A DNA stretch of 64,000 nucleotides from Shewanella schlegeliana (GCF_016765635.1 NZ_JAESVD010000002.1:434001-498000), one strand, 5' to 3'. Positions 18,501 to 27,018 are shown, counted from the first letter of the stretch. Made by a program: numbers and translations. Notes: generated by a model not told the origin, from the letters alone.

Positions 18501-19232
18501 AAAACCTTGAATTAACTGGCTCTCACGGATCCAGGCTTCAACGCGCTGTGGATTAAGGCGTGAGCTTGGCGGATTAACCCCGTCCTCCTCTAGAATAGCG
18601 GCGATCATCGACTTGATCGTTTCCATCTTGCCCTCTTTCGAGTGCACCGCTTTAGCCAACTTTTCGATATGGCGTAGAGAGTGCTCGGCCTCACACAGGG
18701 AGAACTGACGCGCATAGTTGCGCAGCTCATTACGGTTGCTGCCGGTGCTCAGTAGCGCGCGATCATTTTGGATAATGGCTCGATATTCGCGGGTGTTCAG
18801 CAGGTTGGTCACCGCCACCCCGGCGCGTTTCATCTCGCGGCCAAGTTCAGCCATAGTAAAGCACTGAATACTATCGCCCTGCTTAGTCTTGATATAATCC
18901 TCAAGCTCAAAGCCCTTGGCAATAAAGCGGTAGTTAACCCCTTTACCATCACCAGCTGATGCTAGCACCGCCTGATAGGCTAAGCCATCTGACTTGATAT
19001 ATTCATAGATGATAAAGCTTGAATCATGGGGCAAGTACCAGCGCTCGAAACTGTCACGGGTTGATGGCACCACTCGACTCGGGTATTCACCATAAAAAAC
19101 AGGGACCAGACGCTGCAAGGTGGTTTTACCCGATGCGTTAGTACCACAAATATTGGTGTGGCCATCCAAGGCCAGTTCTACCACGCCAGGTAGGTGAGTA
19201 TCGATAAGTATGATGCGATTTAAGCTTGGCAT
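15558..19232 (-). CDS. Large SMC-like ATPase (DUF3584/MksB-JetC type)
   Basis: This 1,224-residue protein has the layout of an SMC or MukB-like ATPase. Walker A is GTNASGKT (30-37), followed by long glutamate- and glutamine-rich coiled coils. A central hinge-like domain lies near residues 530-600, around CGWENTLGKVINSELLHRS. The C-terminal head has a signature-like segment, ESSSHGMAYLILCKF, and Walker B VTIHWPIDELG (D1149, E1150). The longest frame opens at a GTG (19271), but the ATG at 19232 follows an AAGGA ribosome site and begins MPSLNRI, so it is preferred. It is the first gene of a three-gene operon. Such complexes compact chromosomes (Mks) or restrict plasmids (Wadjet); which applies here is unknown. 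Confidence 0.82.
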   Translation of the reverse strand: MPSLNRIILIDTHLPGVVELALDGHTNICGTNASGKTTLQRLVPVFYGEYPSRVVPSTRDSFERWYLPHDSSFIIYEYIKSDGLAYQAVLASAGDGKGVNYRFIAKGFELEDYIKTKQGDSIQCFTMAELGREMKRAGVAVTNLLNTREYRAIIQNDRALLSTGSNRNELRNYARQFSLCEAEHSLRHIEKLAKAVHSKEGKMETIKSMIAAILEEDGVNPPSSRLNPQRVEAWIRESQLIQGFEQIRPEFEKLEQEFDQLLSTEQRLASLRRGYSKDETTEIERQEHHQDLSKALNAQLRQLDEEWKEQRDELNLDLSAAKGDVAKCEHELDSIEDQHASFQDADIEQAKLDLEQLPSWRGSLENLSERHKLQTEKHQDIEAAYNARRSKIGEGLNRELENLHQEQDSLRESRDKQREIGRSELAELEAQWRESTEKGQAQFSEQAYQLKVNAAELKVRVDSVTYSEEEKLALAVFDERISRADEEQEACNAKVDRLSSEERKLRAKRDQANESLRVAGIRVTERQSELEELTHMLFPQSHTLLEFLRKEACGWENTLGKVINSELLHRSDLHPSISNENLEALYGITLDLKAIDAPEYAASEQELRVKHAAAEEALSSAKELQAEAEDILVASNTELDKLLRELTFARTAYKNSRDDLRRLFDDKRAEQEKINLALNERKAASQKQLARIDSDIKQLQGQQQEWLEEQKEQALEARMEKNAYWQEVVGALDSQLNQVKSNIQSRREHAASEQKACEQWYKNELKSRGVDEAKIVALKAEIRTLESNISKAEQRRSEVLRYEDWYQHTWLKRKPKLQSELSKVKHASLDLEQQLKSKANEVKAKRNELDGERKLSDAVQIEASENLTKLRSVMRKLSELKLPASNDDAQGSLSERLRQGEDQLLKRDSLMGSVKQYVEHFDSVIASKSGSGLSETWERAREESSFVNDKGIRILDYRKLVPQLEQLLNVMVPQSIMALREQGRIFGVDLTAFYDVLADIDRRIASQSARITREVGEELFLDGVSESAVKIRSRISELEFWPELELFVKAFKRWKADGFNDLPGEDYTNSMRRALDIIGRAALSGGIAKLLEIELRLKEGNSDLVIRTDRQLNESSSHGMAYLILCKFLLAFTRLLRGRAEVTIHWPIDELGTLHHGNVKKIFDACENNNISVLGAFPNPESEVLNLFSNRYIINKQTKKLQVVKPQVNPIAEKLNQRRTQEAV

Positions 19233-19530
19233 TGCATTCCTTAATCCAAACAGAGCCGTAACGGTAAGCACTGTGGGCTTACATTAAGCTAATAATGTTT
19301 AGGTCTAATGTTAGGGCTAATATTAGGGCTATAAAAGTTTTGATGGTCACTAAATTAAAGGAAAGCGCTACGCTTGGCAATTATGCCAAAGTGACTAAAG
19401 CGGCGGTTTCGGTAACCAAATATCAGAAGCGAGATCATACGCCATTTTTAGGCATTTTAATGCTCAATCAATCGGCAGTTAACAGGCGACAGCATCGTCT
19501 AAAACCTTTAGCCTTTTCGAAAAAACAGCC
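19233..19530. other. Intergenic region upstream of the SMC operon
   Basis: This gap should contain the promoter of the minus-strand SMC operon. A 96-codon plus-strand frame (19295-19585) crosses it, but it runs through the terminator of the alanine symporter and lacks any recognisable domain, so no gene is called. Confidence 0.55.
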
Positions 19531-19567
19531 CATTAAAAAGCCCATCTCACTGATGATGAGACGGGCT
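19531..19567 (-). terminator. Terminator of the alanine/glycine symporter gene
   Basis: On the minus strand agcccgtctca and tgagatgggct pair with one G-U, followed by TTTTT. It lies about 80 bases beyond the symporter stop codon. Confidence 0.8.
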
Positions 19568-19648
19568 GGTTGCAACATTGTATAACCTATTGAATTACCT
19601 TGAACTTTAACTGTTACAGTTCAGTCGGCTAATTGCAATATTTACGCC

Positions 19649-21019
19649 TTAAGCTAATGTGCTTTGAGTGGCGAGGGCTTGCTGCTTAGCAAAATATTTG
19701 CGAGTTTCTTTTAAGATCACGTGTCTAAGGCCAATAATCGCAATCAAGTTAGGGATCGCCATCAAGCCGTTTACGGTGTCGGCTAGCATCCAAATCAGAT
19801 CTAAGTGAATGAAGGCGCCACCCGCGATTAAGCCTAAGAAGGTAAATTGATACAACTTAACGCCCTTCTCACCAAGACGGCTTCCCGTTAGGTAATACCA
19901 ACAGCGTTCACCGTAATAATGCCAACCTAGAATCGTGGTAAAGGCAAAACACACTAGAGCGATAGTCACCACGTATTGACCGACAATGGCTGAACCACCC
20001 GCAGCAAATGCCGCGCTCGTCATGGCTGCACCAGCAGTATCCCCACTCCAAACGCCGGTAATAATCAACACTAAACCTGTCATGGTACAGATCAAAATAG
20101 TATCGAAGAAGGTTCCCGTCATGCTCACAAGACCTTGCTCAACCGGTTCGTTGGTCTTAGCCGCTGCTGCTGCAATTGGTGCGCTACCTAGGCCCGACTC
20201 ATTGGAGAACACACCGCGAGCAATACCGATCTGCAGCGCTTGAGCAACCGTCGCACCTAAGAAACCACCCGCAGCAGAGATAGGCGTAAAGGCTGAATGA
20301 ATAACCAGCTCAAACGCTGGAATGATCTGATCGCTAAAGGTAAACAGTACCCACATACAGGCCAGCACATAACCCAGCGCCATAGTCGGTACTAGCTTTT
20401 GCGCCACGTTCGCGATGCGCTTAACACCACCCAGTGTCACCGCCGCCACCATTAGCGTTAAGACAACCGCCGTAACCCAAGATGGCACCTCAAAGGCGAT
20501 AGTCATGGCATCACTGATGGCGTTAACCTGAGCAAAGGTACCAATACCGAAAAACGCCACACCGACACCGAAGATGGCGAAGATCTTAGCTAACCACTTA
20601 AGGCCAAGTCCGCGTTCGATATAATACATAGGGCCGCCAGCGATATTACCTTTGGCATCGGTAGTGCGATATTTTACCGCCAGCATACATTCGGCGTACT
20701 TAGTCGCCATACCGAAAAAGGCCGCAAGCCACATCCAAAATAGCGCGCCTGGTCCACCAATTTTAATCGCGGTGGCTACGCCGACAATGTTACCGGTACC
20801 GATAGTGGCCGATAGCGCAGTACATAGCGCCGCAAAAGAGGATAGGTCGCCCTTTCCGCTTGCTGGTTTAAACAGTAAACTTAATGCCATAGGCAATTTA
20901 GTGACTTGTAAAAGCTTCAGTCTAACGGTGAGATAAAGGCCGGTTCCAACCAATAAGCACAGGGTTACGGGTCCCCAGACAATGGCATTGATATCGGCTA
21001 AAAGCGCGTGAAAGTTCAT
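19649..21019 (-). CDS. Sodium:alanine/glycine symporter (AGCS family)
   Basis: This 456-residue inner-membrane protein is a member of the AGCS (AlsT/DagA/CycA-like) sodium symporters. Family features include the opening INAIVWGPVTLCLLVGTGLYLT, CTALSATIGTGNIVGVATAI (about residues 65-84), GGPMYYIERGLG and GVFSNESGLGSAPIA. About ten to eleven membrane segments are visible. The gene has a leader of about 200 bases preceded by a tandem glycine riboswitch, so glycine is probably a transported or sensed substrate. It stands alone and is followed by its own terminator. Confidence 0.95.
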   Translation of the reverse strand: MNFHALLADINAIVWGPVTLCLLVGTGLYLTVRLKLLQVTKLPMALSLLFKPASGKGDLSSFAALCTALSATIGTGNIVGVATAIKIGGPGALFWMWLAAFFGMATKYAECMLAVKYRTTDAKGNIAGGPMYYIERGLGLKWLAKIFAIFGVGVAFFGIGTFAQVNAISDAMTIAFEVPSWVTAVVLTLMVAAVTLGGVKRIANVAQKLVPTMALGYVLACMWVLFTFSDQIIPAFELVIHSAFTPISAAGGFLGATVAQALQIGIARGVFSNESGLGSAPIAAAAAKTNEPVEQGLVSMTGTFFDTILICTMTGLVLIITGVWSGDTAGAAMTSAAFAAGGSAIVGQYVVTIALVCFAFTTILGWHYYGERCWYYLTGSRLGEKGVKLYQFTFLGLIAGGAFIHLDLIWMLADTVNGLMAIPNLIAIIGLRHVILKETRKYFAKQQALATQSTLA

Positions 21020-21228
21020 GGTATTCCTCGAGTATTAAACAACAAGACTCTTTTAATAAGAGTTATTAATAATCGGAGGAGGAAAAGAAATGGCTGTTGC
21101 TGGCACTAGCCGATTGCAACGAGCGATAGAGTCCACCTAGCTTCACTAAACGTGAGTTAGGTAGAAAAAGGCGCAGCGACAAACGACAGTGACTTTATGT
21201 AGTTACGATTAATAACTAGCACAGTCAT

Positions 21229-21505
21229 CCTCTCCTCTGTCCTTTTGCCTGAGCGTTTCGCGTTAGCTCAATATAGGGCTAACACTTTCGCCTTCGGCGC
21301 TGTGTGACAATTAAGCTTTCGAACACTTAGCTGCTCACAGTCTCTCCAGAGGCTCGTCCAGTAACAGTCCTCACCACTATGTGGCACCTGAAAGAGTGCT
21401 TTGTTTGGCTTAAAGCCATCACAAAGTTGCCTCGTCGGTGTGGGGTTACTCCCCACTCTCCTGCTACCTTCATCCGAACGGATCCCCGCCCTTGTCTAAC
21501 CATTA
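21229..21505 (-). promoter_or_regulatory. Tandem glycine riboswitch
   Basis: Read on the minus strand, two glycine aptamers follow each other. The first runs through gtagcaggagagtgggg, caccgacgaggcaac and ctttcaggtgcc to gtgaggactg. The second has cctctggagagactg, gcgccgaaggcgaaag and cgctcaggcaaaaggacaga, which match the glycine aptamer core closely. The region lies about 200 bases before the AGCS symporter start. In comparable genes glycine usually switches a transporter or the cleavage system; whether this one is an ON or OFF switch cannot be told without a clear expression platform. Confidence 0.92.
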
Positions 21506-21660
21506 GGATCAGCAAGTGGCAGGGACAGATAGAATGCGCTCTCAGTTCGCTTGCAGCAAGTGAGCTTAGTCACATTTTTAACACTCGCCGTTCATTCGCA
21601 CACTTTTAAATCAAGTTGTCGCTATTTCGTGCTAAAAACTAAAGTTCAAATGCCCAAACT

Positions 21661-21702
21661 AAAAAGCCACTCAAGCCAAATGGTTTAAGTGGCTTGAGTG
21701 GC
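21661..21702 (-). terminator. Terminator of the DUF3581 gene
   Basis: gccactcaagcca (21666-21678) pairs perfectly with 21690-21702, and a T-run follows on the minus strand. It lies about 45 bases beyond the stop of the minus-strand gene. Confidence 0.85.
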
Positions 21703-21745
21703 ATTGAATTTCTAGAAGGACTAGGAGGAACCATGGGGATAGTGT

Positions 21746-22456
21746 TTAAGAAAATGCGACTCGGCGGCTCTCGTAGGCATCGCACATCTGCTGCGCCGCT
21801 TCCTCTTCATATGGACGTAAGCCACTCATCACTAGCGTTTTGACACCAGTGCCCACGACAGTATCACCGCTGAGCAGCTCAAAGGTTAGCGTCACATCGC
21901 CGCGCTTACCTTCAATCTCGAGTTCTTGCTTAACCAACTTCAAGCTCACTTCGGTAAAGTCTAAGGTAGTTAAATCAAACGACATGCTCTCGTAGATCAC
22001 CAATGGACGAGCCGGATTAATCATCATCTGATGCTGCTTCATCATAGGCACTAAGATGTGCATGAAGTTAAGACCAGAGAATGCCACGTACTTACGGATA
22101 AACGACTCTATTTGTGTCTCGCAGTGACGCACATCACCACTGCGATGTACCTCGAGATAGCACTTATCTTTGTCATCGCGAATGTCAAAGTCTTCTGCGA
22201 CCGCATCAGGAAACTGCAGTTTGACACCGTCTCCCACCATACCGGCAAAGTTGAAGGTCATCTTCTGGCTTAAGCCATATTCATTCAATACTAAGGCAAA
22301 AAGCAGATCCCCTGGCACACAAAAACGCTTGGCCGCAACATCATGGATAGGATTGAAGTCTTGTGCGACGCCTTTGGCAAAATCACTAGCCTGGGTAGGA
22401 GTGATAGATACAGATTGATTTTCTTTTTTAAAATAAGAACTTAGAAACATATTCAC
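21746..22456 (-). CDS. DUF3581 family protein
   Basis: This 236-residue soluble protein looks like the DUF3581 family found in Shewanella, Vibrio and relatives. The segment FAKGVAQDFNPIHDVAAKRF (about residues 27-46) resembles the FNPIH signature of MaoC-type hotdog proteins that bind acyl thioesters, so a hotdog fold is possible. No catalytic role is established. It is a single gene with its own terminator, divergent from the TonB receptor gene. Codon use is like its neighbours. Confidence 0.75.
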   Translation of the reverse strand: MNMFLSSYFKKENQSVSITPTQASDFAKGVAQDFNPIHDVAAKRFCVPGDLLFALVLNEYGLSQKMTFNFAGMVGDGVKLQFPDAVAEDFDIRDDKDKCYLEVHRSGDVRHCETQIESFIRKYVAFSGLNFMHILVPMMKQHQMMINPARPLVIYESMSFDLTTLDFTEVSLKLVKQELEIEGKRGDVTLTFELLSGDTVVGTGVKTLVMSGLRPYEEEAAQQMCDAYESRRVAFS

Positions 22457-22627
22457 TCAAACATCTTGTTAGCCATAAAAATGACCCGACAGTGTATACC
22501 AAGATTTGATTTTGACTCACCCGATGACTTACTCACCCATAGTGGCCTTTGCCATAGTTGAGCGTTAACAAATGTAAAGATTTACACCATTAAGTTAATT
22601 TCAAGCAACGAAGGCTAAGATCTTGTT

Positions 22628-22646
22628 GAAAATGAGAATGAATACC
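22628..22646 (+). promoter_or_regulatory. Probable Fur box of the TonB receptor
   Basis: GAAAATGAGAATGAATACC matches the 19-base Fur consensus at 14 positions by eye. It lies 50-70 bases before the receptor start, where Fur would block transcription when iron is plentiful. Confidence 0.6.
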
Positions 22647-22696
22647 ATTAAGATTCCGCAAAATTATTCGAAGCCTATACCCAATTGGGAGTTTCT

Positions 22697-24886
22697 ATGC
22701 CGCACCGTAAAACACGTTCCTTAAGTTTACTTTCAACTGCACTACTCACCGCGCTTTCGCCTCAAATCATGGCACAGGAATCAGACTCCCAGCCGACCAT
22801 GGAACAGATCAGTATCTTTGGTAAGCAAAATCCGCTCAATACCGTTCCTGGTAGTGCGCATCAGATCAATCAGGCCGAGCTGGATAACTTCAAATACACA
22901 GATATCATGCGCACACTTGCTAGCATTCCTGGCGTATATATCCAAGAGGAAGATGGTTACGGTTTAAGACCTAACATAGGCATGCGCGGTACAGGACAGA
23001 ACCGTTCTGAAAAAATTACCATCATGGAAGATGGGGTATTAGCAGCACCAGCCCCTTATGCCTCCCCCGCCGCCTATTACTTCCCAACACCCGGCAGAAT
23101 GCAATCTGTTGAGATCCTAAAAGGAAGCTCGACCGTAAAATATGGGCCTAGAACCACAGGGGGCGTGATCAATATGCTCTCTCGTCAGATCCCAGAGGAG
23201 GAGTTAGCGGGTAAAGTCGATGTTGCAGCGGGCCAAGATGGTTTCGGTAAGCTACACGCCTATGCCGGTGGGCAAGGAGAACGAGTCGGTGCGGTAGTGG
23301 ACTTCTATCGCTATCAAGCCGATGGCTTTAAACATATCAATGGAGTCGGTGGCAACACTGGCTTTGAAAAAAACGATGCCCTAGCTAAAGTAAGCATTCG
23401 CTCCGCAGACGATGCCAAATATGCGCAGGTGCTAGAGTTTAAGCTGAAGTATTCAGATGAGGTTTCAAATGAAACCTACATGGGATTAACCGATGCCGAT
23501 TATGAAGCGACCCCCTACGCTCGTTACTCGGCCTCACAAAAAGATGTGATGAACACTGAACATAAGCAGCTGCAGATCAACCATATTATTGACTTTAGCG
23601 ACAACCTTACCTTAGGTACCACAGCCTATTACAACGATTTTGCTCGTAACTGGTATAAAGCCGATCAAGTCGACGGGCTTAAACTCAGTAAAGGTGGTAT
23701 CGAAGCGGCCTCTGCATTTGATAAAAACCCATCAATGGGGCCAATGGATGTACGCGTTAAAGCCAATAATCGTGGCTATATTTCACAGGGGATTCAGACT
23801 GAACTTAACTGGTATCTCGATAACCATGATCTGGCCTTTGGCGCTCGCTATCATGAAGATGAGATGGATAGATTCCAGTGGGCCGATCATTATGCTCTAG
23901 ACTCAAATCAGGTGATGACTTTAACTGAGAGCGGCACTCCCGGCAGCGACTCTAACCGCGTAGATAGCGCCGAGGCCTTAGCGCTCTACGTTCAAGATAA
24001 GATCCAGTTAGGTGACTTCAATATTACCGCTGGCGTTCGCTATGAAGATGTGAAGACCAATCGTACCGACTGGGGTAAAGATAATCCTGGCCGCGAAGGT
24101 CAACCAAATAAAGATATCGACAACAGTTTTTCAGCAACCTTACCTTCGCTGTCGGCAACCTATCAGGTAAACAGCGATTTCTTAGTACTTGCTGGAGTTC
24201 AGAAGGGGTTTGCCCCCGCCTCTCCTGGTAATGCCGATAAAAAAGAGGAGCAGAGCTGGAACTATGAGGCTGGTGCCCGATATAACAGTGGCGATCTTAG
24301 CTCAGAGGCGATCTTCTTCTATAGTGACTACAGCAACATGCACGGCGAATGTACGGCATCTATCGGCTGTGACGATGACAATATTGGTAACCAATACAAT
24401 GGTGGCAAAGTTGACGTTAAAGGCTTGGAATTCAGCTTGGCTTATAGCTTTAATACCCAAAACGATTTCAGCTTTCCTGTAAAGCTTGCCTATACCTATA
24501 CAGATGCCGAGTTTGCTAATAGCTTTGAATCAGATTTCGATCCATGGGGGGATGTGAAAAAAGGAGATAAACTTCCTTATATCGCAGAAAACATGCTGTT
24601 TGCCTCAGCAGGTGTCAAGGCAGATAGCTGGGAGCTAACAGTTGCAGCCCGCTATACCGATGATATACGCACCAAAGCAGGCCAAGGTGAAATTGCGCCT
24701 GAAGATCTGATCAAAGCCAAAACCATTGTCGACTTATCGGGTCGTTACTTTATCAGTGAATCACAGGAGCTTTACCTCACCGCTGAGAACCTATTTGACA
24801 AAAAATATGTCACCTCAAAAGTCTATGGTTCCAACTTTGTGGGCAAACCATTAACAGTCTCTGTAGGCTATACATATAAGTTTTAA
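22697..24886 (+). CDS. TonB-dependent receptor, FecA-like (iron/siderophore uptake)
   Basis: This 729-residue outer-membrane receptor has a signal peptide ending near IMAQES, a plug domain (about 30-170) with GLRPNIGMRGTGQNRSEKIT and VEILKGSSTVKYGPRTTGGV, and a C-terminal 22-strand barrel ending in aromatic KF. The plug resembles the FecA group. The longest frame begins at a TTG (22685), but the ATG at 22697 has a GGGAG ribosome site and gives a normal signal peptide, so it is used. A Fur-like box lies upstream. Iron or siderophore import is likely; the exact ligand cannot be told. It is followed at once by a strong terminator. Confidence 0.9.
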   Translation: MPHRKTRSLSLLSTALLTALSPQIMAQESDSQPTMEQISIFGKQNPLNTVPGSAHQINQAELDNFKYTDIMRTLASIPGVYIQEEDGYGLRPNIGMRGTGQNRSEKITIMEDGVLAAPAPYASPAAYYFPTPGRMQSVEILKGSSTVKYGPRTTGGVINMLSRQIPEEELAGKVDVAAGQDGFGKLHAYAGGQGERVGAVVDFYRYQADGFKHINGVGGNTGFEKNDALAKVSIRSADDAKYAQVLEFKLKYSDEVSNETYMGLTDADYEATPYARYSASQKDVMNTEHKQLQINHIIDFSDNLTLGTTAYYNDFARNWYKADQVDGLKLSKGGIEAASAFDKNPSMGPMDVRVKANNRGYISQGIQTELNWYLDNHDLAFGARYHEDEMDRFQWADHYALDSNQVMTLTESGTPGSDSNRVDSAEALALYVQDKIQLGDFNITAGVRYEDVKTNRTDWGKDNPGREGQPNKDIDNSFSATLPSLSATYQVNSDFLVLAGVQKGFAPASPGNADKKEEQSWNYEAGARYNSGDLSSEAIFFYSDYSNMHGECTASIGCDDDNIGNQYNGGKVDVKGLEFSLAYSFNTQNDFSFPVKLAYTYTDAEFANSFESDFDPWGDVKKGDKLPYIAENMLFASAGVKADSWELTVAARYTDDIRTKAGQGEIAPEDLIKAKTIVDLSGRYFISESQELYLTAENLFDKKYVTSKVYGSNFVGKPLTVSVGYTYKF

Positions 24887-24894
24887 TCCAAACT

Positions 24895-24925
24895 AAAAAA
24901 GGTGAGCATCAAGCTCACCTTTTTT
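24895..24925 (+). terminator. Terminator of the TonB receptor
   Basis: aaaaaaggtgagc and gctcacctttttt form a 13-bp stem with a T-run, nine bases after the stop codon. Confidence 0.9.
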
Positions 24926-24962
24926 GTAACTTAGTTGGAAGCGAAAGAAGGGTTTAGCTCTA

Positions 24963-25004
24963 GGTTCTAGGTTCTAGGTTCTAGGTTCTAGGTTCTAGGC
25001 TCTA
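24963..25004 (+). repeat. GGTTCTA heptamer array, 6 units
   Basis: Five perfect copies of GGTTCTA are followed by one variant (GGCTCTA). The same heptamer array recurs at 26298, 27019, 27328, 55905 and 56008. Confidence 0.97.
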
Positions 25005-25290
25005 GGTGCGAGAAAAAGCTAAGACAAGAAAGGCCGAATAACAGCCGATAGAGGCTAAGACGACACAAGCCGGAAGAGCAAAACCATATCTATCCAATCA
25101 ATTAGTCACACTTTTACTTTTCTTTATCCTAGAACCAGCTTATTTAAATCTAGGTCGGCATTTATGTCGTCATTCTTGATGGGCTAACCTACATCAAAAA
25201 CATTTGCAGGCTCTTAACGGTATAGCAGGACGTAGTCCGCTCTAGCCGTACAGCGTCCTCGCAGCGAGTAGGCTAGCGCTCTAGACTTTT
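25005..25290 (+). repeat. Mosaic repeat element 1 (between TonB receptor and lipoprotein)
   Basis: The segment after the heptamer array has blocks shared with 26319-26560 and 27033-27327: gccgaataacagccgatagagg, ggctaagacgacacaag, gcaaaaccatatctatc, ctttatcctag, and a second module ggtcggcatttatg.cgtcatt...gatgggcta. An inverted heptamer (cctagaacc, 25128-25136) closes the first module. The second module contains small palindromes typical of REP-like elements. The rest of the gap up to the lipoprotein start at 25553 shows no further gene. Confidence 0.8.
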
Positions 25291-25552
25291 GAGATTCTAG
25301 CAAGATAGAGTAAAGCTAAAACAATAACAAAATACGGAAGTTAACCTGAATAACTTCGAGTAAAACCACGCCATGTAACGGCACAATATAACTTCAGTTA
25401 TCAGGCATGTTCTCTGTTGCACTACAGGCGCTAATGCAAGGATCTGCTTATAGTATTGCCTATAGTACATAGGAGTAAATATCACTACTCTTGTCATTAA
25501 AAACAGTGCTAAATTATAGTTACCAATCGCTTTATCAATGGCAGAGTAATTA

Positions 25553-26305
25553 ATGAATTTTAAAGTCAAAATACTAGTGACTAGTTTGTTATGTCTTAAT
25601 ATCAGTGGCTGTGAATATATCGACAATATATTGCACCCTGACGATGGTGATGAAGTGATCGTCGATAAAAACTTCAGAAGTGATGCGCTACAACTCGGCT
25701 TATCTGATGACACCATAACCCGCTTATGTACAGCGACAAATAAGATTAGCGTTAAATGCATTACCGAACTTAATGTTGATACAAGTCAACAAGAAGTCAG
25801 AGTTGAATACGCTTACAACAATGTTATTCAGAAAAATAATTACGCCAAAAGCACGGTTGCCAGCCGAGTTATTTTTCATCTGCCCGCAGACGGTGCCACT
25901 GCCAATATTGAATTTGAAAACAGCCGAGCTTACCAGTTCAATGATGGTTATCAGTACACATGGCAAGAACCCACTGATTTTGCTACCGCTGATTTGGTAA
26001 ATGACGCCAAAGAGTCGATTGCAGCACTCGCTAATTTATCAGTGATAATTCGAGTATCTGATTCTGAACTATCAAATATTTCAGCAGCTTCAATAAGTAA
26101 TGATGATTACTCGTTAACTGAAGCGCAAGACTTGATTAATGCAGCCAACACAGTGTTATTTCCCGAATTAATCGTCAATGTCACCAGTAGCGAACTAACA
26201 GTGCCCACTGATGCATCATTTGCGATGTTTACGGCAGGCCAGCGTGCTATTTTAGCTGATTATTCTTCAGTTTTTTCAACCGCGATAGAACAAAGCTGGT
26301 TCTAG
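25553..26305 (+). CDS. Hypothetical lipoprotein
   Basis: This 250-residue protein has a lipoprotein signal peptide: a short basic start, a hydrophobic core, and ISGC as the lipobox with the acylated cysteine near residue 20. The mature part is acidic, rich in Asn, Asp and Ser, and begins EYIDNILHPDDGDE. No known domain was recognised. The last three codons (Trp, Phe, stop) are provided by the first GGTTCTA unit of the following array, so the present C-terminus may have been created by repeat insertion. It stands between two mosaic repeat elements and has no operon partner. Function unknown. Confidence 0.7.
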   Translation: MNFKVKILVTSLLCLNISGCEYIDNILHPDDGDEVIVDKNFRSDALQLGLSDDTITRLCTATNKISVKCITELNVDTSQQEVRVEYAYNNVIQKNNYAKSTVASRVIFHLPADGATANIEFENSRAYQFNDGYQYTWQEPTDFATADLVNDAKESIAALANLSVIIRVSDSELSNISAASISNDDYSLTEAQDLINAANTVLFPELIVNVTSSELTVPTDASFAMFTAGQRAILADYSSVFSTAIEQSWF

Positions 26306-26318
26306 GTTCTAGGTTCTA
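26298..26318 (+). repeat. GGTTCTA heptamer array, 3 units
   Basis: Three perfect copies. The first overlaps the final codons and the stop codon of the lipoprotein gene. Confidence 0.95.
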
Positions 26319-26560
26319 GGAAAAGCAAGGTTCAAACTAAGACGGGAAAGGCCGGATAAGAGTCGATAGAGGCTAAGACGACACAAGTCGGAAAGCAAAA
26401 CCATATCTATCTAACTCAATTGGTAACACTTTTGCCTTTCTTTATCCTAGCACCTGCTTTTCCTAGAGATTTCTTTAATTGTAGCTCGGCATTTTTGCCG
26501 TCATTCTTGATGAACTAAAGCCCAAACCACATCAAAAAGCAGAGCCAAACTAAAACAATA
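26319..26560 (+). repeat. Mosaic repeat element 2 (between lipoprotein and GNAT gene)
   Basis: This segment shares several blocks with element 1 in the same order: actaagacgggaaaggccg, ggctaagacgacacaag, gcaaaaccatatctatct, ctttatcctag, and tcggcatttttgccgtcatt. The end, actaaaacaataaaaatgga, also resembles sequence after element 1 near 25314. It runs directly into the GNAT start. Confidence 0.8.
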
Positions 26561-26563
26561 AAA

Positions 26564-26989
26564 ATGGATGTTAAAATGAACATAGACGTGCTCCACGATG
26601 AAAATCCAGCCATTTTTGATGCCTTGGTCGATGGCGTTCGGCAGCATAACTTGGCCCATATGGGGCCAGAGAAAAGCAAACCGTTAGCGGTTGTGGCTTA
26701 TGATGACACTGGCAAGCTCATTGCTGGTGTCGCGGGGTGCACTATCTATGACAACTTCTTGATTAACGTGGTGTGGGTCGATGAAAGTGTCCGAGGCACA
26801 GGCCTTGGTCGCAAGCTTATGCAGCAAGCCGAAATTGAAGCCAAACAACGGGACTGCACCATGGCACAAGTCGATACCCTCTCCTTTCAGGCGCCACTCT
26901 TTTATCAAAAACTTGGCTTTGAAATTATCGGTACCGTGCCCTGCACAGCAAGAAGCCCCGAACGTTATTTTTTATTGAAGAGGTATTAA
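26564..26989 (+). CDS. GNAT family N-acetyltransferase
   Basis: This 141-residue protein has the GNAT fold. The acetyl-CoA binding segment is VVWVDESVRGTGLGRKLMQQ (about residues 68-87), with the RxxGxG loop intact, and a final FYQKLGFEIIGTVP motif is typical. The first 45 residues resemble small bacterial GNATs of unknown substrate. ATGs occur at 26564 and 26576; neither has a strong ribosome site. It sits alone between two mosaic repeat elements, which suggests it may have been acquired or moved with them. Confidence 0.88.
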   Translation: MDVKMNIDVLHDENPAIFDALVDGVRQHNLAHMGPEKSKPLAVVAYDDTGKLIAGVAGCTIYDNFLINVVWVDESVRGTGLGRKLMQQAEIEAKQRDCTMAQVDTLSFQAPLFYQKLGFEIIGTVPCTARSPERYFLLKRY

Positions 26990-27018
26990 AAGTTTAAAGG
27001 AAGGCGCTAGGCAAAGCA

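Noticed and set aside
13683..19232. Complete Wadjet defence system
   Set aside because: No JetD-like nuclease gene follows or precedes the three genes, so the full system cannot be claimed.
19295..19585. 96-codon plus-strand frame opposite the SMC promoter
   Set aside because: It runs through the terminator of the minus-strand symporter and has no recognisable features.
25297..25761. 154-codon minus-strand frame over the lipoprotein start
   Set aside because: It overlaps the well supported lipoprotein gene on the other strand and begins inside it.
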